Origin: Chamaecyparis obtusa
Lineage: Eukaryota; Streptophyta; Pinopsida; Cupressales; Cupressaceae
DNA length: 64,000 nt
Direction: 5' to 3'
NCBI GenBank assembly: GCA_027943335.1
Contig: BSBK01007035.1
Location: 558,501-622,500, forward strand
Shown here: piece after piece, positions 47,912 to 58,800 of the stretch
Layout: each line of letters opens with the position of its first letter
Position numbering within the stretch: position 1 is the stretch's first letter
Program-made: the position numbers and the translations under genes
The notes under the pieces: model-generated
What the model was told of the DNA's origin: nothing
What the model saw: the letters and a program-made list of their open reading frames with translations, nothing else
Database searches by the model: none

Positions 47912-48945
47912 AAATACCCTACTACAAGAGACAACTATGAAACAAGAACACAACACACTCACCCTAACCAGATCATACATTACCTAACCACCTGTGCACC
48001 CAGATATGCTATCACCTATCCAAAGAAAGACCTAGGAAAAGATAATACATTAACCAGCATCCACTGGAAGACAAGCATGATGCATCTTTGATACCCCAAC
48101 CCATACATATCTGAACACTAACTCTAAACCAGTTATCCCTGCGAAGACAACTCCACTCGCAAACACTTAGGCAATGCAAACAGACAAATCAAACACCCTT
48201 GATGTATGATTAATGATTCAAAATTCAAATGTAGACAATTTGATATAAGAACAAGTATACTACAATCTCATACATCAGACAAATCTGCTACAACATGCAT
48301 TGTATTCTCTGAGCCAACAATGGAAATAGAACACCCTATATGCAGAGAAAAGGGGAAATCTGCAGAATAGAACCTTCACTGGAACTGAAAAAATTCAGAA
48401 CCCTCTCCAAGTCAAAAAATTGACTACATATACCCCTAGCTGCCTTGGAATTTTCAGAGAGAATGCAACAAGCTATAGACAGCTAGGGCTAGGGCTAGGG
48501 CTTCACCCAACAAAAATTACATCAAAACTTAATGCAGGGGCAGGAAACCAAGTAATCTAGAGAGAGAAAATCTCCAGCAGATCAGCAATTATGAAAATCT
48601 ATGAGCCAGGAAAGAGCACTAGGAATTTGCTATTAAAATTAGTCTAATTGGCCACCTGCAAACAGCTTCTCGAGCTCAAAAATAAACTCCACCAGGTACA
48701 AAAGTCATCATGAAATCAACCACAGAGCCCCTGGACCACTTCGCAACAACCAAACCAATCCAATCAGGCCACTAACACATTTAAGACCAGTCCTTCTTGT
48801 CATTGCAAACTCTCAGCAAATTTAAATTTGAAAACAAATGGCTACATGCAATGCGCAGGCTCGATGTTCTTCAACCGTTTCCCCCAGTCATGCAACCACG
48901 CATCCACAACACACTGCCACAAGAAATAGGCTCAAATTTATGCTT

Positions 48946-48998
48946 GGTCGCATGATCGCATAACTTAGAGAGGGGTTATGAAAACATGCGACAAGCCT
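48946..48998. repeat. H palindrome 1, left LTR
   Basis: Imperfect palindrome of about 50 bases with outer arms GTCGCATG/CATGCGAC and inner arms around CATAAC/GTTATG. Equivalent to 53756-53807. Confidence 0.85.
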
Positions 48999-49165
48999 AT
49001 ACCATGCACCCCACAGACCATCATGATCACCGCTAAGAAATCCCACCTGGGCCCGCGTTCAAACTTCACCATCTCGCCAATAAGGTCCAATCAAAAACTA
49101 CCACCTCACCACCACATGGAGCCCACCAAATAGCTACAATGGGCCCTAGGGACACATGGCACCCT

Positions 49166-49213
49166 ATTGCATGATCACATAGCCTAGAAATGGGTTATGT
49201 GGACATGCGACAT
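49166..49213. repeat. H palindrome 2, left LTR
   Basis: TTGCATGATCACATAGCC...GGGTTATG...CATGCGAC. Weaker pairing than copies 1, 3 and 5. Equivalent to 53973-54024. Confidence 0.7.
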
Positions 49214-49311
49214 CCTGTCAACCTTAGCCAATGCAACTGCCACCACCACGGAAACCATCACCGGAACCTGCCATGGCACAACTCCGCAACCACGAACAAG
49301 GACATGTGTCA

Positions 49312-49375
49312 GCCGGTTGCATGATTACATAGCCAAAGAATAGGCTATGCAATCATGCGATAGCCAACCAAAGGC
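49312..49375. repeat. H palindrome 3, left LTR
   Basis: Inner arms CATAGCC/GGCTATG with outer GCATGATTA/AATCATGC. Equivalent to 54121-54175. Confidence 0.85.
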
Positions 49376-49440
49376 TACCACATCACCACATCCGCCAGCG
49401 GGCCCAAAGTGAACAAACCGTCGGCACCACATCGGAGGTT

Positions 49441-49491
49441 GGGCGCATGATCGCATGGGTAAGGAATATTCCATGTGATCATACGTCAACC
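49441..49491. repeat. H palindrome 4, left LTR
   Basis: GCGCATGATCGCATGG pairs with CCATGTGATCATACG, the inner arms being CATGG/CCATG. Equivalent to 54251-54301. Confidence 0.8.
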
Positions 49492-49640
49492 GTAGATCTT
49501 CGATCATCAACATGAGCCCCACTAAGACACCGCCACATCATCATACTGACCAACAAGAAGATGCCACATCACCACCCGCTGGCCAATCAGGAACACCCAT
49601 GTGCTGGAAACACCGACCCCACCAACTAACTGCCAAGAAT

Positions 49641-49815
49641 CCAGCGACTACATGACTAACTATTCACCAAGTCACTGGATGCTAGCTGCTTAACTGCCAG
49701 AATTGGGAGATTGCACGACTAAAGAGAAATAGACCGCCCACTAGGTCACTGAATGCTAAGGGGATAACTGCTAGAAACCAGCGAATGAGAGATAACCACA
49801 AGTCGCCAAGTCACA
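49641..49815. repeat. GCGAC-type hairpins in H left LTR
   Basis: CCAGCGACT at 49641-49649 faces AGTCACTGG at 49670-49678 (one mismatch). The right LTR has the perfect pair CCAGCGACT/AGTCGCTGG at 54451-54459 and 54480-54488. Further copies follow to 49815. Confidence 0.75.
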
Positions 49816-49883
49816 GAATGGAGACATAACCGCCAGCCAAGATGAACAACAGGAAGATCCAGACCCACACAAATAGGTGACAA

Positions 49884-49940
49884 GTGGTTGCATGATCCAA
49901 TGTCAGAGAAGTCTGACATGTGGCCATGTGACAGCCAATC
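49884..49940. repeat. H palindrome 5, left LTR
   Basis: Inner arms around TGTCAGA/TCTGACA with outer TGGTTGCATG/CATGTGACA. Equivalent to 54694-54745. Confidence 0.8.
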
Positions 49941-50594
49941 AAAGAAGAGCCATTGAAAACTGGGCCCACCACCCATCGCACCTGTGCAGTTAGAGAAAAT
50001 ACCAGTAAATAGGGAACTAGTGTGGGGTTGAAAACACATAATGTTTTTGACATAACAGAAGACCGAAAACACAGAGTTTTCAACATCAAAGGATAAGCGC
50101 ACAAAAGTAGGAAGCACAGGGGTCAAAAATAATGCAAGTTATCAGTAAAGGATCGAAAACATCATGGAATTTCAAAAACACTATGGGTTTTTGACACTGT
50201 GGTAAATTTTTAAATTTTTCCCGTAGACCTTCACATTTTAATAACTTTCTGGGCTCTGCGAAATTGGAGATGCAGTTTGAACTAGGGCCAGGCGACAACA
50301 AAAAGAGCACAAGACACGACACAAACCATGAAACTTGCAAGGCAATAGGCCATTTGAAAAGATTTTTTGCATGACATAAAAATGGCCTAACAGTGGCTCT
50401 GTCTGGGGACGATGGGTAACTTGTGCCCATGTGAGAATTTAGGATTTCTGGGAGGGCAGACCTCCAACTGGACAAAAAGATAGGGACCACAAAAAATGCA
50501 GGGAACAAGCCAGGAAAGAAACACACAGTAAAAAAGGGAAAGAATATTTACAAAGTGTACATTTTATACAGAAATCTGCAGCAACAAACAAGAG

Positions 50595-51713
50595 TTAGTT
50601 CTTGCCTCTATCAAAAACTTGATTTTCATTCCTTCCTTCATGTTGCACATCAAACATTTTGTTTTCATTTGTCTCCACAGGCCTATCAACATGTTCAACC
50701 AGCATATCAGGAAGAACAAAGTAGCTTTCTTCATAGTGCATGTAAAAACTTTTGGCACTCTCTCCATCCTACTCGCTATGAAAGTATGATTCAGCATACC
50801 AATGGTCAGCACCCCTATACTGAAATTGATCTTCACCTACTGACTCATGCATGCTATCAACTGGAAACACAAAAGCCTCATACTCTACCTACAGAAAGGC
50901 CCCATCTAAATCCTATCTTTGCATTTCCACAGGTGTAACCAGCTGGACCTCGAAAGAATGGTCAGATTGATACCCACAGATGGAGAATGAACACCCTGAA
51001 TCAACTGGATCTCAAACCTCCGCATGCTCCTCAAACAAAGGATTGACAACTCTATGCAATACACCTTGTTGAACATCATGACAAAAAATGGGCAGAGAGT
51101 CAAATTCTTCACTATATAAAAGATTGGAAAACACCTTAAAATCAACACCCATCTCAACCTTATGGAGACTCATAGCACATGAAGAAAAATTAGAGCCATA
51201 TGAAGACTCACTGATATCACATTAAATTATTTTCTCTTTATCTTCATACCATGAGGATGAATCATCCTCAACATCTTCACTATCCAAAGAATGTTCACTT
51301 CCATCATCACTTTCCTCTTCCCATGTTGCATCTGACTCATATGAAGACACCACACCCTCATTGTCTTCATCACTCTCAACATCAGCACTTAAGAACATGA
51401 CCCTAAGTGCATCCTCAAGCTCAAGGCTACCATCACTAAGTATCCAATTTCTGACACATATGTAATGCTCTTCCCACAAGGCATCTGACCAACTGGTTGA
51501 CTCAGGAAAACAGAGCTCCAAGAATAAACCAATGAACTCAGATTCAGGAAACTCAACATCCTTAAGAATTTCATCATACACCCCATAAAATCTATCATAA
51601 AATAGGGATATGGATAGATCCTTTCTATTTCCCATATTCAGCCTTACCAATGTCATATAATCTCTAAGGATGCCCTATTCTAATAATGCAATCTCATTAT
51701 TCATCCTATCCAT
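50595..51713 (-). pseudogene. H acidic protein of unknown function
   Basis: One frame of exactly 373 codons from Met at 51713 (MDRMNNEIALLE) to TAA at 50595-50597. It is interrupted by in-frame stops near 51680 and at 51222, 51012, 50913 and 50889. The middle is strongly acidic (SDEDNEGVVSSYES). It shares FPESEFIGLFLEL...PESTSW with G proteins, and the last residues (NENQVFDRGKN) match the G2 end (DENHSFDRGRK), so the family is homologous from end to end. No catalytic or nucleic-acid-binding motif is visible. Possible roles are a diverged gag or an accessory protein; neither is shown. Confidence 0.7.
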
Positions 51714-52256
51714 TACAATCAATGCAATACTTCCATGAAATTATGCCAAACTATAGCTGAGAACTTGAAGTATGCTAACCTCTAATCACACCTTACTCCT
51801 TTCTTTGTGCTTGACCACTTAATATGGAGACATTTAAAACTTGAAAAATACCTAGGAAATCTGTAGCAAGAACCTTGCATGTTGATTGGAAGGCAAGGCA
51901 GATCTAGAGCTCACCATGAAACTCCATCAGATACTTTGTCATGCAGAGCCACCACCTCCTTGAGAGGAAAATGTATTCTTTGTTTCTACTCCCAACCAAC
52001 ACAAAACTACACCAGGTAACATGCACTGTCTATTAGGAAACACACTAATCAAACAAAGAACTTAGAGTCACCACTCAGCATGTAGTGAGAAGATCTAGTT
52101 AATGGCTTTTGTTTATCTGACTCTATTCTAGACTCTCCCCAACAGAGTCACCATCTTGTTGGTGACTCAGATGGGCCAAACCAATCTAGTCAAAAGATGT
52201 TGAATACTGCAAAATAACTGTAACCAGAGACCTTAATAGGCTTTCATCATGTTCTT

Positions 52257-52272
52257 CCCAGCAGAGTCGCCA
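52257..52272 (-). promoter_or_regulatory. Primer-binding site of element H (tRNA-Arg)
   Basis: The minus strand reads TGGCGACTCTGCTGGG, three bases inside the 5' LTR end. This is the complement of the 3' end of plant tRNA-Arg(ACG) (TGGCGACTCCGCTGGG) with one change. A near copy with its own TCT spacer and TGTTGG lies 119 bases upstream at 52137-52162. Confidence 0.85.
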
Positions 52273-52659
52273 TCTTGTTGGCTCTTTTCCTTGCAGGACC
52301 AAGCTTGAATCAAATAGTTGGGCTTAGACTCACAGATTAGGCACTCAAGCTTGAAAAGGAAAATAAACTAATTGATGAGGACAAAGAGAAATCCTCCTTC
52401 TTCTTTGAGCTCCACATTCACTCAGGTGGGTATTGCCTTGTCTGCACATTCAAGACACCTTATGACAAAATCAAAGGCTTGCAGACAGATTAATGTAGAA
52501 TAGCAGTCAATCTCCTATAAGTATCCTGTACCTCAATGATAAAAAGTCTCATGCAATAGCCCTACTTGCATGGAATGAGATTGAAAGCTAGACACCTATC
52601 CTAACAACATAAAAGGAAAGGGTGGGACTGAAAAGAAATGATTTTAAAATGATTTGAAG

Positions 52660-52721
52660 GGACCTCTGAGATACCCTAAGCCTCTGATAGACCAGTGCCT
52701 TATCCAATGGGCCAAAGAGTC
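52660..52721 (-). other. tRNA-Arg-like segment in H right LTR
   Basis: Counterpart of 47850-47911, minus strand from 52721. It has one further change in the acceptor strand (GACTCTT). The A-box region TGGCCCATTGGATAAGGC is retained. Confidence 0.65.
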
Positions 52722-53755
52722 AAATACCCTACTACAAGAGATAGCTATGAAACAAGAACACAACACACTCACCCTGACCAGATCATACATTACCTAACCA
52801 CCTGTGCACCTAGATATGCTATCACCTATCGAAAGAAAGACCTAGGAACAAACAATACATTAACCAGCATCCACTGGAAGACAAGCATGATGCATCTTTG
52901 ATACCCCAGCCCATACATATCTAAACACTAACTTTGAACCAGTTATCCCTGTGAAGATAACTCCACTTGCAAACACTTAGGCAATGAAAATAGACAAATC
53001 AAACACCCTTGATGTATGATTAATGATTCAAAATTAAAATGGAGACAATCTAATACAAGAAAAAGTATGTTGCAATCTCATACATAAGACAAATCTGCTG
53101 CAACATGTATTATATTCTCTGAGCCAACAATGGAAACAAAACACCCTATATGTAGAGAAAAGGGGAAATCTGTAGAACAGAACCTTCACTAGAATTGAGA
53201 AAATTTAGAACCCTCTCCAAGTCAAAAAATTGACTACATATACCCCTAGCTACCTTGGAATTCTTAGAGAGAATGCAACAAGCCATAGACAGCTAGGGCT
53301 AGGGCTAGGGCTTCACCCAACAGAAATTACATCAAAACTTAATGCAGGGGTAGGAAACCAAGTAATCCAGAGAGAGAAAATCTCCAACAGATTAGCAATT
53401 ATGAAAATCTACGAGCCAGGATAGAGCACTAAGAATTTCCTATTAAAATAAGTCTAATCGGCCACCTGCAAACAACTTTTCAAGCTCAAAAATAAACTCC
53501 ACCAGGTACAAAAGTCATCTTGAAATCAACCACAGAGCCCCTGGACCACTTCGCAACAACCAAACCAATCCAATCAGGCCGCTAACACATTTAAGACCAG
53601 TCCTTCTTGTCATTGCAAACTCTTAGCAAATTTGAATTCAAAAACAAATGGCTACATGCAATACGTGGGCTCGATGTTCTTCAACCGTTTCCCCCAGTTG
53701 TGCAACCGCGCATCCACAACACATCACCATAGGAAACAGGCTCAAATTTATGCTT

Positions 53756-53807
53756 GGTCGCATGATCGCATAACCTGGAGATAGGTTATGTGAACATGCG
53801 ACAAGCC
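53756..53807. repeat. H palindrome 1, right LTR
   Basis: Arms GTCGCATGATCGCATAACCT and AGGTTATGTGAACATGCGAC pair at 18 of 20 positions around a 6-base spacer (GGAGAT). Confidence 0.92.
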
Positions 53808-53972
53808 TCTACCATTCACCCCGCCAGCTGTCATGATCACCGCTAAGAAATCCCACCTAGGTCTGCGTTCAAACTTCACCATCCCGCCAGCAAGGTCCAA
53901 CCGGAAACCACCACGTCACCACTGCATAGAGCCCACCAAATAGCTGCAATGGGCCCCAGGGACATGTGGCAC

Positions 53973-54024
53973 CCTGTTGCATGATTGCATAGCCTGAAAA
54001 TGGGTTATGCAGACATGTGACAAC
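53973..54024. repeat. H palindrome 2, right LTR
   Basis: TTGCATGATTGCATAGCC faces GGGTTATGCAGACATGTGAC. Several mismatches; the weakest of the five. Confidence 0.7.
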
Positions 54025-54120
54025 CCGCCAACCTTAGCCAACACAACCGCCACCGCCACGGAAACCATCACCAGAACCTACCATGGCACAACTCTGCAAC
54101 TGCGAACAAGGACACATTTC

Positions 54121-54175
54121 GGCCGGTCACATGATTGCATAGCCAAAGAATGGGCTATGCGATCATGTGACAGCC
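54121..54175. repeat. H palindrome 3, right LTR
   Basis: GTCACATGATTGCATAGCC pairs with GGCTATGCGATCATGTGAC at 18 of 19 positions. Both the outer (GTCAC/GTGAC) and inner (AGCC/GGCT) pairs differ from palindrome 1 yet stay complementary. Confidence 0.92.
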
Positions 54176-54250
54176 AACCAAAGGCTGCCACATCACCACA
54201 TCTACCAGCAGGCCCAAAGTGAACAAACCATCGGCACCACATGGGATGAT

Positions 54251-54301
54251 GGGCGCATGATCGCATGGGTAAGGAATATTCCATGCGATCATACACCAAC
54301 C
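54251..54301. repeat. H palindrome 4, right LTR
   Basis: GGCGCATGATCGCATGG faces CCATGCGATCATACACC; two mismatches, both of the C-to-T type. Confidence 0.88.
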
Positions 54302-54450
54302 GTAGATCTTCGATCATCAACACGAGCCTCACTGAGACACCACCACATCATCATATAGACCAATAGGAAGACTCCACATCACCACCCGCTGGCCAATCAG
54401 GAATGCCCATGTGCTGGAAACACTGGCCCCACCAACTAACTACCAAGAAT

Positions 54451-54626
54451 CCAGCGACTACGCGACTAACTATTCGCCAAGTCGCTGGATGCTAGCCGCT
54501 TAACTACCAGAATTAGGAGATTGCATGACTAAAGAGAAATTGATTGCACGCCAGGTCGCTAAATGCTAAGGGGATAACCACCAAAAACCAGTGAACGAGA
54601 GATAACCACAAGTTGCCAAGTCACGG
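54451..54626. repeat. GCGAC-type hairpins in H right LTR
   Basis: Perfect 9-base arms CCAGCGACT (54451-54459) and AGTCGCTGG (54480-54488), followed by weaker copies to 54626. Confidence 0.8.
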
Positions 54627-54693
54627 ATGGAGACATAACCGCCAGCCAAGATGAACAATACGAAGAACCGAACCCACACAGACAGGTGGCAAG

Positions 54694-54745
54694 CGGTCGC
54701 ATGATTGCATGTCAGAGAATTCTGACATGCGGCCATGCGATAGCT
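54694..54745. repeat. H palindrome 5, right LTR
   Basis: The inner 9-base arms CATGTCAGA and TCTGACATG are perfectly complementary. The outer arms TCGCATG/CATGCGA also pair. Confidence 0.9.
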
Positions 54746-54836
54746 AATCAAAGAAGAGCCATTGAAAACTGGGCCCACCACCCATCGCACCTATGCAGTT
54801 AGAGAAAATACCAGCAAACAGGGAACTAGTGCGGGG

Positions 54837-55006
54837 TTGAAAACACACAATGTTTTCGACACAACAGAAGACCGAAAACACACAGAGTTTTTGACATCAA
54901 AGGATAAGCGCACAAAAGTAGGAAGCACAGGGGTCGAAAACAATGCAAGTTATCGGTAAAGGATCGAAAACATCATGAAATTTCGAAAACACCGTGGGTT
55001 TTTGAC
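54837..55006. repeat. GAAAACA/TGTTTTC palindromes, H right LTR
   Basis: Three short inverted pairs: GAAAACA...TGTTTTC near 54840-54860, CGAAAACA...AGTTTTTG near 54873-54893, and CGAAAACA...GGGTTTTTG near 54984-55004. Counterparts lie at 50028-50200. Confidence 0.75.
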
Positions 55007-55203
55007 ATTGTGGTAAATTTTTAAATTTTTCCCATGGACCTTCACATTTTAATAACTTTTTGGTCTCTATGAAATCGAAGATGCAGTTTGAACCAGGGCC
55101 AGGTGACAACAAAAAGAGCATAGGACATGACACAAACCATGAAACTTGCAAGGCAATAGGCCATTTGAAAAGATTTTTTGCATGACATAAAAATGGCCTA
55201 ACA

Positions 55204-55844
55204 GACTGGAAACTCCATATTAAAATATTGACAAAACAATGTTACTTGTTCTCTTGATAACATATTCATTTGACTTCATGCAACCACTAACTTCATTAGG
55301 CCATAACATATTTTGGATACTCTTTACAAAAACTGAAACTTTTATCCAGAAATATGAGTTAAACTTTCAAGATTAATTTTCCCTCTTCTCTACTAACTTG
55401 TTCACCTATTTAGGGACTATTTTTGATTTATAAAAAGATTACCTAGAAGTGTTGTTGCTGATACAAAATAATGATATGAAGTCTCCTTCAAATCACCTTT
55501 CAAACAGTTCATAGAGTTGGCACCTCTTTGCAGAGGACAAATTTTGAGTCAGCTGAGAACCTTTTCTCAAATCTGAACCTTCCTTTAAAATGAGCAAACA
55601 CAACACTTCTTAATAGGGTATAACTATTTGTTAGGATCACAAATGTATTACACTTTCATTACAAGAAAACATTGATCAAATAGAGAAATCAGAGTCGCCA
55701 CTCACACTTGGTGAGAAAACTTAACAATTTTTTTGAAATTTGACTCTATAACCAAACTGGATTGGGCTCTGGGATAATTCAACAAAGAAAGGAAATAGAA
55801 TCTTAAAATTGTCCTTTATTTCCTCCCAAGTAGACTCGCCAATT
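55204..55844 (-). other. G1 internal region, right part (leader)
   Basis: The first five bases, GACTG, are the right target duplication of element H. The rest is homologous to 61850-62492 of G2. It carries three copies of AGAGTCGCCA-type words at 55513, 55691 and 55832, the last being the primer site. Confidence 0.88.
55825..55841 (-). promoter_or_regulatory. Primer-binding site of G1 (tRNA-Arg type, decayed)
   Basis: The minus strand reads TGGCGAGTCTACTTGGG, three bases from the LTR, matching the tRNA-Arg site with several changes. The G2 equivalent near 62480-62489 is also decayed. Confidence 0.65.
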
Positions 55845-58800
55845 TGTTAGTGATTTTTCTTACTGAATCTTAACACAAGCCCTAAGTGCTTAAATGGAAC
55901 TCTATGATTCCTAAACTCCCAATTCAAATAAGAAAAGACCAATTAACAAGGACCAAGTCCTTCTTCACTTTGAGCTCCACAGACTCATGCAGGTGTACCT
56001 CTTGTGATTCACTACTTCATAGTGAATCTTCTAGTGGATTAAGTGTCTTGAACACAGATATTCAATATTCAAACCGAATGAACTATAAAATAAAACAACT
56101 GGTTTAATTGTGATTGATGGTGATGACTACAAAACAAGTAGAGACCGATGCCTAATCTAGGGCAAAGAGTCAAGTAAACATACATTCATAGAAAACTCTC
56201 AATAGAGACACACCCTGGACCCAAGTCAAATTCCTTACAATTCACTCTTTCATTCCCATATCCAGATATCAAATTATTATGCAACTATTGAATCCTCTAA
56301 AACTAACTTCAAGAATTACCCTTCCCTTGAAAGAAACTCAAGAATAATTTTACAGCTATCTTATAACCAGTGTACTAAATTTTCCTTACAAACTCAATAC
56401 ACAAATATTCAAATAGAAACACATGAAGACATCAACAGACATCCAAATGGAATCCAATTGTTCTCTCATTAAAATTCCACTACTTCAATACATTTACAAT
56501 GACAAAAAGCTATGAAAGTAGACAAGAATTAGACCAATACTTGCAGCCCTGAATTCACCATCCTTGTATCAATTAAGAAAATATGAGATATAGAAGAAAA
56601 AAGTTATTTACAACCAACTGACAGCTGTCCATTCTTTGCACAATACCTCCAATTTATCTTCTAATTTTGATCTCCATTTGATCTTCTTCAACTACCCACC
56701 ATGTCTGCAATCATTTTCTCAAACAAACTTGATTATCCAAGCTCAAGGAAATGATTTGATTCTACCTGTGAAAAAATGCCCCATGAATGCCTCAGTCCAT
56801 TTAACATAAAATATCATTTTGAACTATGGAGATATTATGTGATTCTTGTAAAGCTGCATTCACTTTTAAATCTACCCTTTATGCTCATTTTCCTGCACTT
56901 TACACATAGAAGCCACCAAAATTTGACATTTGTTGCTGGTTGATTAGTGCACAAATTTAACCATGCCATTGACTACCTCTATTTGGAGATTGGGCGAATC
57001 ACCTTAGTCTCTTGATCTCCAAATGAATTCTTTAACCCTGGTCAAACTCAAAGATCAAGCGAATGCCTTAGTCTTTGAATCTCAGAATGAATCACTCAAC
57101 CATAGTTAAAATTGGAGAATGGGTAACTAAGCTTTGTCTCTAAATCTCTAGCTCTACTTCCTTACCATGGGTTTTTTCTGGTGATCATGTGAATGGCCTT
57201 TGTCTCTTTATCTCCTGATGTCTTTTCACTAACTACCAGGATCTGGCGATCACAAGACTGTGTGTTCACCCAATCTCGCAATGTTTTCACTAATCAGAAC
57301 TTCATCACGTGAACCAGTGACCATGTATTCTCTGAATCGGTTGATGCTAGGGACTTAACCACCAAGATTTGGTGACCTAGCGACTAACGACCTGCTAGGT
57401 TGCTAGATGTTAGCCTTAACCATCATCCTATCTAGCGATTATGCAAGTTCCACATGTCATATCTTTGTCTTGCTTGCCACCAATTGTTTGCAAAATTGAC
57501 TTGTCTTTGGTCTGCTAACATGGTTCTCGAGGCACCTCCAGAGCACGCACACATGCATACCCTCCATCTCCTTCTTCAAATCACTTAGTGAGCACTGGGT
57601 CATTTAAACATTTTAAATTTCCCAAACCTAGGCAATGTGGGATTAAACTTGTGAGCCTTTTTTAAATATCACATTAAAAACTTGCATAGTGTGCCCTACT
57701 AGCATGCAATCCTGGGTAGGCCCATAAGGGAAGAAGGCATTCTAACCTCCTTTCTTTACGCTACCTTCTACATTGGCCTCTTTGTATTTAAATACCCTTG
57801 AAGACAAAATCTGGGTGCATGTGAGATAAAACCACATGCAACCCCTTCACATTTTTCCTTTCTTCCTTACTTGTGCATGTCATGCTTCTATTTCTTTATC
57901 TTATTTCTTGGCTTATGCTCTGCAATGTCTTCCTTGCTAAGTGCGTAGCCCCTTTTTCATGCTTACACACCTAATCTTTGCAACTAATATGGTGTGCTAC
58001 CTGCAAGTGCATTCACACACTCAACAAACTCATGCATAGCCTCCATATACTTAAATCCTCCTACTCTATGGATTAATACACAATACCCATTTTGAATTTT
58101 TTGTGGCATACACAAAGCTTGGTTGTAGGCAACATCCTCCATAACTGGCATGCACCCAACATTTAAAGACTCACACACCTTCCAATGTGCATTACGCACC
58201 ATGTGCTTAGCTTATTAATGTTAAGGCACTCACTTTTCTTTTCTCTAGGTGTTGGTTATTCTTAGATTTCTCATGCACTCCCTTTGTCTTTGGCTACAAG
58301 CCAATGCCCTTTGAAAGGTATGTGAGTCCTCTCCAGACTCTTACACACCAATGTCTTCTTGTGCGCATAGCCTCATGCACATCTTCAAACATTCATATAC
58401 CTTTTCCTAATCTGCATACTAGTACACATTTAATTGTTTCTTCTCGCCAGCACATACTATGCTTGGTTGCAAGCAGCTTATGGGTTACCTTATGCACCGT
58501 ATATTTTTCTTTCCCTTATGCAATATTTGACTACCTATTGGATTTCCTCACAGACTCCTCTACATTGGTTCCTTATGCATGCTCATGCTGAGGCTTTAAT
58601 GCTCATTCACATAATGCTTATGCTTCAAGTGAAATGAATTTATTGCAGCTCACAAGTCTCTAATTTCTTAAGGTGTCATCATGATTTTGAAGCTGTTTGC
58701 TAGCCGCATCTTCACTCAGCCTCCCTCGTAGAATTAAGGACAATTCCTCATTTCTTGCACGATGATAATAAATTGTTTTTATTAATTTTTCATGATGTTA

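Larger units (their letters stand above)
47467..50392 (-). repeat. H 3' LTR (left copy)
   Basis: Holds, in plus-strand order: the shared clan head, the tRNA-Arg-like block, five 50-base palindromes, GCGAC-type hairpins (49641-49815) and GAAAACA/TGTTTTC palindromes (50028-50200). It differs from the right copy mostly by C/T and G/A changes. Multiple long frames on both strands recur in the other LTR and look like by-products. Confidence 0.93.
50393..52275 (-). other. H internal region
   Basis: The plus strand opens GTGGCTCTGTCTGGGGAC at the left LTR junction and ends with the tRNA-Arg primer site next to the right LTR. It contains one ORF on the minus strand and a leader with four AGAGYCRCCA-type words near 51945, 52064, 52144 and 52263. 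Confidence 0.85.
47467..55203 (-). mobile_element. Element H: LARD-like element nested in G1
   Basis: LTRs 47467-50392 (2,926) and 52276-55203 (2,928), TGTTGG...CTAACA on the plus strand. The interior is 1,883 bases with one homologue of the G protein and no pol. A 5-base target duplication and the intact G2 sequence prove the insertion point, four bases upstream of the G1 start codon. The tRNA-Arg primer site at 52257-52272 gives the minus orientation. Confidence 0.93.
52276..55203 (-). repeat. H 5' LTR (right copy)
   Basis: 2,928 bases. The palindromes and hairpins are generally better preserved here than in the left copy. Ends CTAACA, followed by target copy GACTG. Confidence 0.93.

Noticed and set aside
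48486..48508. CTAGGG-like triple repeat in H LTRs, also near 53294
   Set aside because: It resembles telomeric repeats but is three units of GGGCTA, not the plant TTTAGGG, and it is simply copied with the LTR.
49325..50526. Several long minus-strand frames in the H left LTR, recurring in the right LTR
   Set aside because: Frames cross palindromes and differ in ends between copies; best explained as by-products of GC-richer LTR sequence.
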